The notes beneath the pieces were generated by a model that had not been told where the DNA came from, did no database searches, and worked only from the letters and a program-made list of their open reading frames with translations. Below, in pieces: positions 59,456 through 64,000 of a stretch of DNA of 64,000 bases. Source of the DNA: Escherichia sp. E4742 (GTDB lineage Bacteria; Pseudomonadota; Gammaproteobacteria; Enterobacterales; Enterobacteriaceae); NCBI RefSeq assembly GCF_005843885.1, contig NZ_CP040443.1, positions 2,728,001 through 2,792,000 on the forward strand, in the 5' to 3' direction. Position 1 is the first letter of the stretch. The number at the start of each line of letters is the position of its first letter. Made by a program: the position numbers and the translations under genes.

Positions 59456-60106
59456 ATGTCATTACCGATGTTGCAAGTCGCGCTGGACAACCAGACTATG
59501 GATAGCGCCTACGAAACCACTCGCCTGATTGCCGAAGAAGTCGACATTATCGAAGTGGGCACCATTCTGTGCGTGGGTGAAGGCGTGCGTGCGGTTCGTG
59601 ACCTGAAAGCACTCTACCCGCACAAAATCGTGCTGGCAGACGCCAAAATTGCCGATGCGGGCAAAATTCTTTCTCGTATGTGCTTCGAAGCCAACGCTGA
59701 CTGGGTGACCGTAATTTGCTGTGCGGATATCAACACCGCCAAAGGTGCGCTGGACGTAGCAAAAGAGTTTAACGGCGACGTGCAGATCGAACTGACCGGT
59801 TACTGGACCTGGGAACAGGCGCAGCAGTGGCGTGACGCAGGCATTGGGCAGGTGGTTTATCACCGCAGCCGTGACGCGCAGGCCGCAGGCGTGGCATGGG
59901 GCGAAGCGGACATTACCGCGATCAAACGTCTTTCCGATATGGGCTTCAAAGTAACCGTCACCGGTGGCCTGGCGCTGGAAGACTTGCCGCTGTTCAAAGG
60001 TATTCCGATTCATGTGTTTATCGCGGGTCGCAGCATCCGTGATGCCGCTTCTCCGGTTGAAGCTGCGCGTCAGTTCAAACGTTCCATCGCCCAGCTGTGG
60101 GGCTAA
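59456..60106 (+). CDS. ulaD: UlaD, 3-keto-L-gulonate-6-phosphate decarboxylase
   Basis: A 216-residue TIM-barrel enzyme of the OMP decarboxylase suprafamily that makes L-xylulose 5-phosphate. The catalytic DxKxxD is seen in ADAKIADAG. A phosphate-binding region is VTVTGGLALED. AAGGAATTGAAC precedes the ATG at 59456; the longer open frame upstream overlaps ulaC and is rejected. Confidence 0.96.
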   Translation: MSLPMLQVALDNQTMDSAYETTRLIAEEVDIIEVGTILCVGEGVRAVRDLKALYPHKIVLADAKIADAGKILSRMCFEANADWVTVICCADINTAKGALDVAKEFNGDVQIELTGYWTWEQAQQWRDAGIGQVVYHRSRDAQAAGVAWGEADITAIKRLSDMGFKVTVTGGLALEDLPLFKGIPIHVFIAGRSIRDAASPVEAARQFKRSIAQLWG

Positions 60107-60115
60107 GGAGCGGAT

Positions 60116-60970
60116 ATGTTGTCCAAACAAATCCCGCTTGGCATCTATGAAAAAGCGCTCCCCGCCGGGGAGTGCTGGCTGGAACGACTGCAACTGGCAA
60201 AAACGTTAGGCTTCGATTTTGTCGAGATGTCGGTAGATGAAACGGACGATCGCCTGTCGCGCCTCGACTGGAGCCGCGAGCAGCGTCTGGCGCTGGTGAA
60301 CGCGATTGTTGAAACCGGCGTACGCGTGCCGTCCATGTGCCTTTCGGCCCATCGTCGTTTCCCGTTGGGCAGCGAAGATGACGCGGTGCGGGCGCAGGGG
60401 CTGGAGATTATGCGCAAAGCTATCCAGTTCGCCCAGGACGTTGGCATTCGCGTGATCCAGCTGGCGGGCTATGACGTTTACTATCAGGAAGCCAATAACG
60501 AAACGCGTCGTCGTTTCCGTGACGGCCTGAAAGAGAGCGTTGAGATGGCAAGCCGCGCGCAGGTGACGCTGGCAATGGAGATCATGGATTACCCATTGAT
60601 GAACTCCATCAGTAAGGCGCTGGGCTACGCGCACTATCTCAACAATCCGTGGTTCCAGCTCTACCCGGATATCGGCAACCTGTCGGCGTGGGACAACGAT
60701 GTGCAGATGGAATTGCAGGCCGGAATCGGGCATATCGTCGCGGTGCATGTGAAAGACACCAAACCAGGCGTCTTCAAAAACGTGCCGTTTGGTGAGGGAG
60801 TAGTGGATTTCGAACGTTGCTTCGAAACGCTCAAACAGAGTGGCTATTGCGGGCCGTACCTGATTGAGATGTGGAGCGAAACGGCGGAAGACCCGGCGGC
60901 AGAAGTGGCGAAAGCGCGCGATTGGGTGAAAGCGCGCATGGCCAAAGCAGGCATGGTGGAGGCGGCATAA
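60116..60970 (+). CDS. ulaE: UlaE, L-xylulose-5-phosphate 3-epimerase
   Basis: A 284-residue TIM-barrel epimerase (AP endonuclease-like family) that turns L-xylulose 5-phosphate into L-ribulose 5-phosphate. Metal-site segments include MEIMDYPLMNS, YPDIGNLSAW, VHVKDTKPG and a final EMWSE. Its TAA stop shares the A of the ulaF ATG, so translation is coupled. Confidence 0.95.
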   Translation: MLSKQIPLGIYEKALPAGECWLERLQLAKTLGFDFVEMSVDETDDRLSRLDWSREQRLALVNAIVETGVRVPSMCLSAHRRFPLGSEDDAVRAQGLEIMRKAIQFAQDVGIRVIQLAGYDVYYQEANNETRRRFRDGLKESVEMASRAQVTLAMEIMDYPLMNSISKALGYAHYLNNPWFQLYPDIGNLSAWDNDVQMELQAGIGHIVAVHVKDTKPGVFKNVPFGEGVVDFERCFETLKQSGYCGPYLIEMWSETAEDPAAEVAKARDWVKARMAKAGMVEAA

Positions 60971-61656
60971 TGCAAAAGCTGAAACAGCAGGTGTTTGAGG
61001 CCAACATGGATCTGCCGCGTTACGGGCTGGTGACCTTTACCTGGGGCAACGTCAGCGCCATTGACCGCGAACGCGGGTTGGTGGTGATCAAGCCCAGCGG
61101 CGTCGCCTACGAAACCATGAAAGCAGACGATATGGTGGTGGTCGATATGAGCGGTAAGGTGGTGGAAGGGGAATATCGTCCGTCTTCCGACACTGCGACG
61201 CATCTCGAACTCTACCGTCGTTATCCGTCGCTTGGCGGCATTGTCCATACCCACTCCACTCATGCCACCGCATGGGCGCAGGCGGGGCTGGCGATCCCTG
61301 CGTTAGGCACCACGCATGCCGACTACTTCTTTGGTGATATCCCGTGTACGCGCGGATTAAGCGAAGAAGAGGTTCAGGGCGAGTACGAACTGAACACCGG
61401 CAAAGTGATTATCGAAACGCTGGGTGACGCCGAGCCGCTGTATACACCGGGGATTGTGGTGTATCAGCACGGACCGTTCGCCTGGGGGAAAGATGCCCAC
61501 GACGCGGTGCATAACGCGGTGGTGATGGAAGAAGTGGCGAAAATGGCGTGGATTGCGCGCAGTATTAATCCACAACTCAATCACATCGACAGCTTCCTGA
61601 TGAATAAACACTTCATGCGTAAGCACGGTCCCAACGCCTATTACGGGCAGAAGTAA
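60970..61656 (+). CDS. ulaF: UlaF, L-ribulose-5-phosphate 4-epimerase
   Basis: A 228-residue zinc enzyme of the class II aldolase/AraD family, producing D-xylulose 5-phosphate for the pentose phosphate pathway. The zinc histidines lie in VHTHSTHATAW and a later histidine in YQHGPFAWG. The start overlaps the ulaE stop by one base (TAATG). This is the last step of the ula pathway. Confidence 0.96.
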   Translation: MQKLKQQVFEANMDLPRYGLVTFTWGNVSAIDRERGLVVIKPSGVAYETMKADDMVVVDMSGKVVEGEYRPSSDTATHLELYRRYPSLGGIVHTHSTHATAWAQAGLAIPALGTTHADYFFGDIPCTRGLSEEEVQGEYELNTGKVIIETLGDAEPLYTPGIVVYQHGPFAWGKDAHDAVHNAVVMEEVAKMAWIARSINPQLNHIDSFLMNKHFMRKHGPNAYYGQK

Positions 61657-61664
61657 AACACGCG

Positions 61665-61718
61665 CTGCGGAAATTTCCTTCTTCGGGAGATAACTGGTCT
61701 GATTCCGCAGCCGTTTTT
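61665..61718 (+). terminator. Probable ula operon terminator
   Basis: CTGCGGAA (61665-61672) and TTCCGCAG (61703-61710) pair around a 30-base interior and are followed by CCGTTTTTC. It begins eight bases after ulaF. Confidence 0.6.
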
Positions 61719-61746
61719 CAAAAAAATGCCCCCGGAGAAGGGGGCA
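61718..61746 (-). terminator. yjfY terminator
   Basis: On the minus strand GCCCCC-TTCTCC-GGGGGC is a 6-bp GC stem followed by ATTTTTTTG. It lies about 40 bases beyond the yjfY stop. With the ula terminator it insulates the two convergent units. Confidence 0.82.
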
Positions 61747-61785
61747 AAGCAAACTATGGCAATGTTTCGTTGGTTATACCTGGTG

Positions 61786-62061
61786 CTAGCGATAAATATC
61801 CGCGCTGGCGTGCATATTGCCGTTACTCCCCGGTTCCCGCATCAGAATCACGTGGTAGTACGTTGCGCCTTGCGCATCTGTCTCTTCATTCAGTGCCTGG
61901 CGAGCTTCACTTTCAGTGGCGAAGTTATGGTTGATATAAATCACGCCTAAGCTCTGTACGTCGTCCATATTTCTGGCCTGGTGGTTATTAATTTCAATGG
62001 CTGCCCATGTATTTGCACTTAGCAAAAGCACAGCCAGAAGGGCTAAAACACGACTGAACAT
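61786..62061 (-). CDS. yjfY: YjfY, periplasmic DUF1471 protein
   Basis: A 91-residue secreted protein: signal MFSRVLALLAVLLLSANTWA, then IEINNHQARNMDDVQSLGVIYIN and the DUF1471 end GATYYHVILMREPG...HASADIYR. GGAGGTATC precedes the ATG at 62061. It is convergent with ulaF and divergent from rpsF. The function is unknown, but homologues respond to stress. The 325-base gap before rpsF holds its promoter and the rpsF leader. Confidence 0.9.
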   Translation of the reverse strand: MFSRVLALLAVLLLSANTWAAIEINNHQARNMDDVQSLGVIYINHNFATESEARQALNEETDAQGATYYHVILMREPGSNGNMHASADIYR

Positions 62062-62300
62062 AGATACCTCCTCGACGGCTGTCTTTGTATGCGCTCCTCT
62101 GTGATGATCTTCTGATTTAATTTTAATCAATGATAAAGAAGTTGATGGTGACCATTTCTGATGCAGTTGTTCGAAAAAACACTGTGACGGAATGTGATGA
62201 ACTTCAAATCAGCGAGTTAGTAGGATTTGGCGAAGATGAGATTTATTTGTCTGCTGGCCTTGAGTTTAGCGGGGTATACCAGTACTATAACGCGTCATTT

Positions 62301-62782
<482 letters not shown>

Positions 62783-62788
62783 TTTCTG

Positions 62789-63335
<547 letters not shown>

Positions 63336-63364
63336 TCGGTCACGGTCCATTAATACGACTTTGA

Positions 63365-63826
<462 letters not shown>

Positions 63827-63846
63827 TTCGTTATTCAACGAGACGT

Positions 63847-63875
63847 AAAAACGCCGACCATTGGTCGGCGTTTTG
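63847..63875 (+). terminator. rpsF operon terminator
   Basis: ACGCCGACC-ATT-GGTCGGCGT is a perfect 9-bp stem flanked by AAAA and TTTT, so it may work in both directions, including for the convergent gene at the right edge. Confidence 0.9.
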
Positions 63876-63927
63876 CTTTATAGCGAAAGCGTTACAACTG
63901 GTAGTATAACGCTCTGATATCTATTAA

Positions 63928-64000
63928 TTAGCTTGTCGCTAACTGTGCATGTGGTTCTTCATCTTTAACTTTGATAAGCGTCCACAACGCAATGGCGCCA
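63928..64000 (-). CDS. 3' end of an unrecognised gene (possible membrane protein)
   Basis: On the minus strand an open frame ends with a TAA at 63928-63930. The visible C-terminus reads GAIALWTLIKVKDEEPHAQL then ATS. A hydrophobic run followed by a short charged tail resembles the end of a polytopic transporter, but 23 residues cannot show the family. It converges on the rplI terminator. The rest lies beyond the window. Confidence 0.4.
   Translation of the reverse strand, partial: GAIALWTLIKVKDEEPHAQLATS

Overview
The window is chromosomal DNA of Escherichia coli or a very close relative. Almost every reading frame matches in sequence and order the E. coli stretch that runs from yjdC/dsbD through groESL, frdABCD, mutL-hfq-hflXKC and the ula operon to the rpsF-rplI ribosomal operon. 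REP/BIME elements, an ERIC element and three tandem tRNA-Gly genes fit the same assignment. It is not a copy of K-12 as I remember that strain. AmpC carries three extra residues at its mature N-terminus, the MutL linker is longer, DsbD, AmiB and Blc have substitutions, and the small gene I recall as yjeN is absent after yjeM. I see no insertion sequence, prophage, CRISPR array or plasmid gene. This is core genome with small strain-level changes.

Layout. 1-9.9 kb: yjdC (cut by the edge), dsbD and cutA, the anaerobic C4 pair dcuA-aspA, fxsA, yjeH and the heat-shock operon groES-groEL. 9.9-17 kb: yjeI, yjeJ, the EF-P modification genes epmB/efp, the entericidin pair ecnA-ecnB, a guanidine-II riboswitch with gdx, blc and ampC. 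16.3-31 kb: fumarate reductase frdABCD, epmA, yjeM, yjeO, mscM-psd-rsgA, orn, three tRNA-Gly genes and queG. 31-43 kb: the nnr-tsaE-amiB-mutL-miaA-hfq-hflX-hflK-hflC supercluster, yjeT and purA. 43-53 kb: nsrR-rnr-rlmB, the little-studied yjfIJKLM-yjfC cluster and aidB. 53-64 kb: yjfN, bsmA, yjfP, the L-ascorbate regulon ulaR/ulaG/ulaABCDEF, yjfY, rpsF-priB-rpsR-rplI, and the 3' end of an unrecognised gene.

How the genes work together. Anaerobic fumarate metabolism is spread over aspA (makes fumarate from aspartate), dcuA (exchanges C4-dicarboxylates) and frdABCD (reduces fumarate). EF-P and both enzymes that beta-lysylate it lie within about 9 kb. RNA and translation functions dominate the middle: orn, queG, tsaE, miaA, hfq, rnr, rlmB, rsgA and tRNA-Gly.

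Most notable points. (1) ulaG has a one-base deletion that breaks the proposed L-ascorbate-6-phosphate lactonase while the rest of the ula system is open. (2) The yjfIJKLMC cluster, a PspA-family protein beside an ATP-grasp ligase and small membrane or envelope proteins, is the best candidate for an incompletely described system. (3) A BIME sits between two copies of the ecnB terminator hairpin. (4) A long-form ERIC element supplies the last codons and stop of bsmA. (5) The divergent genes queG and nnr have overlapping start codons.
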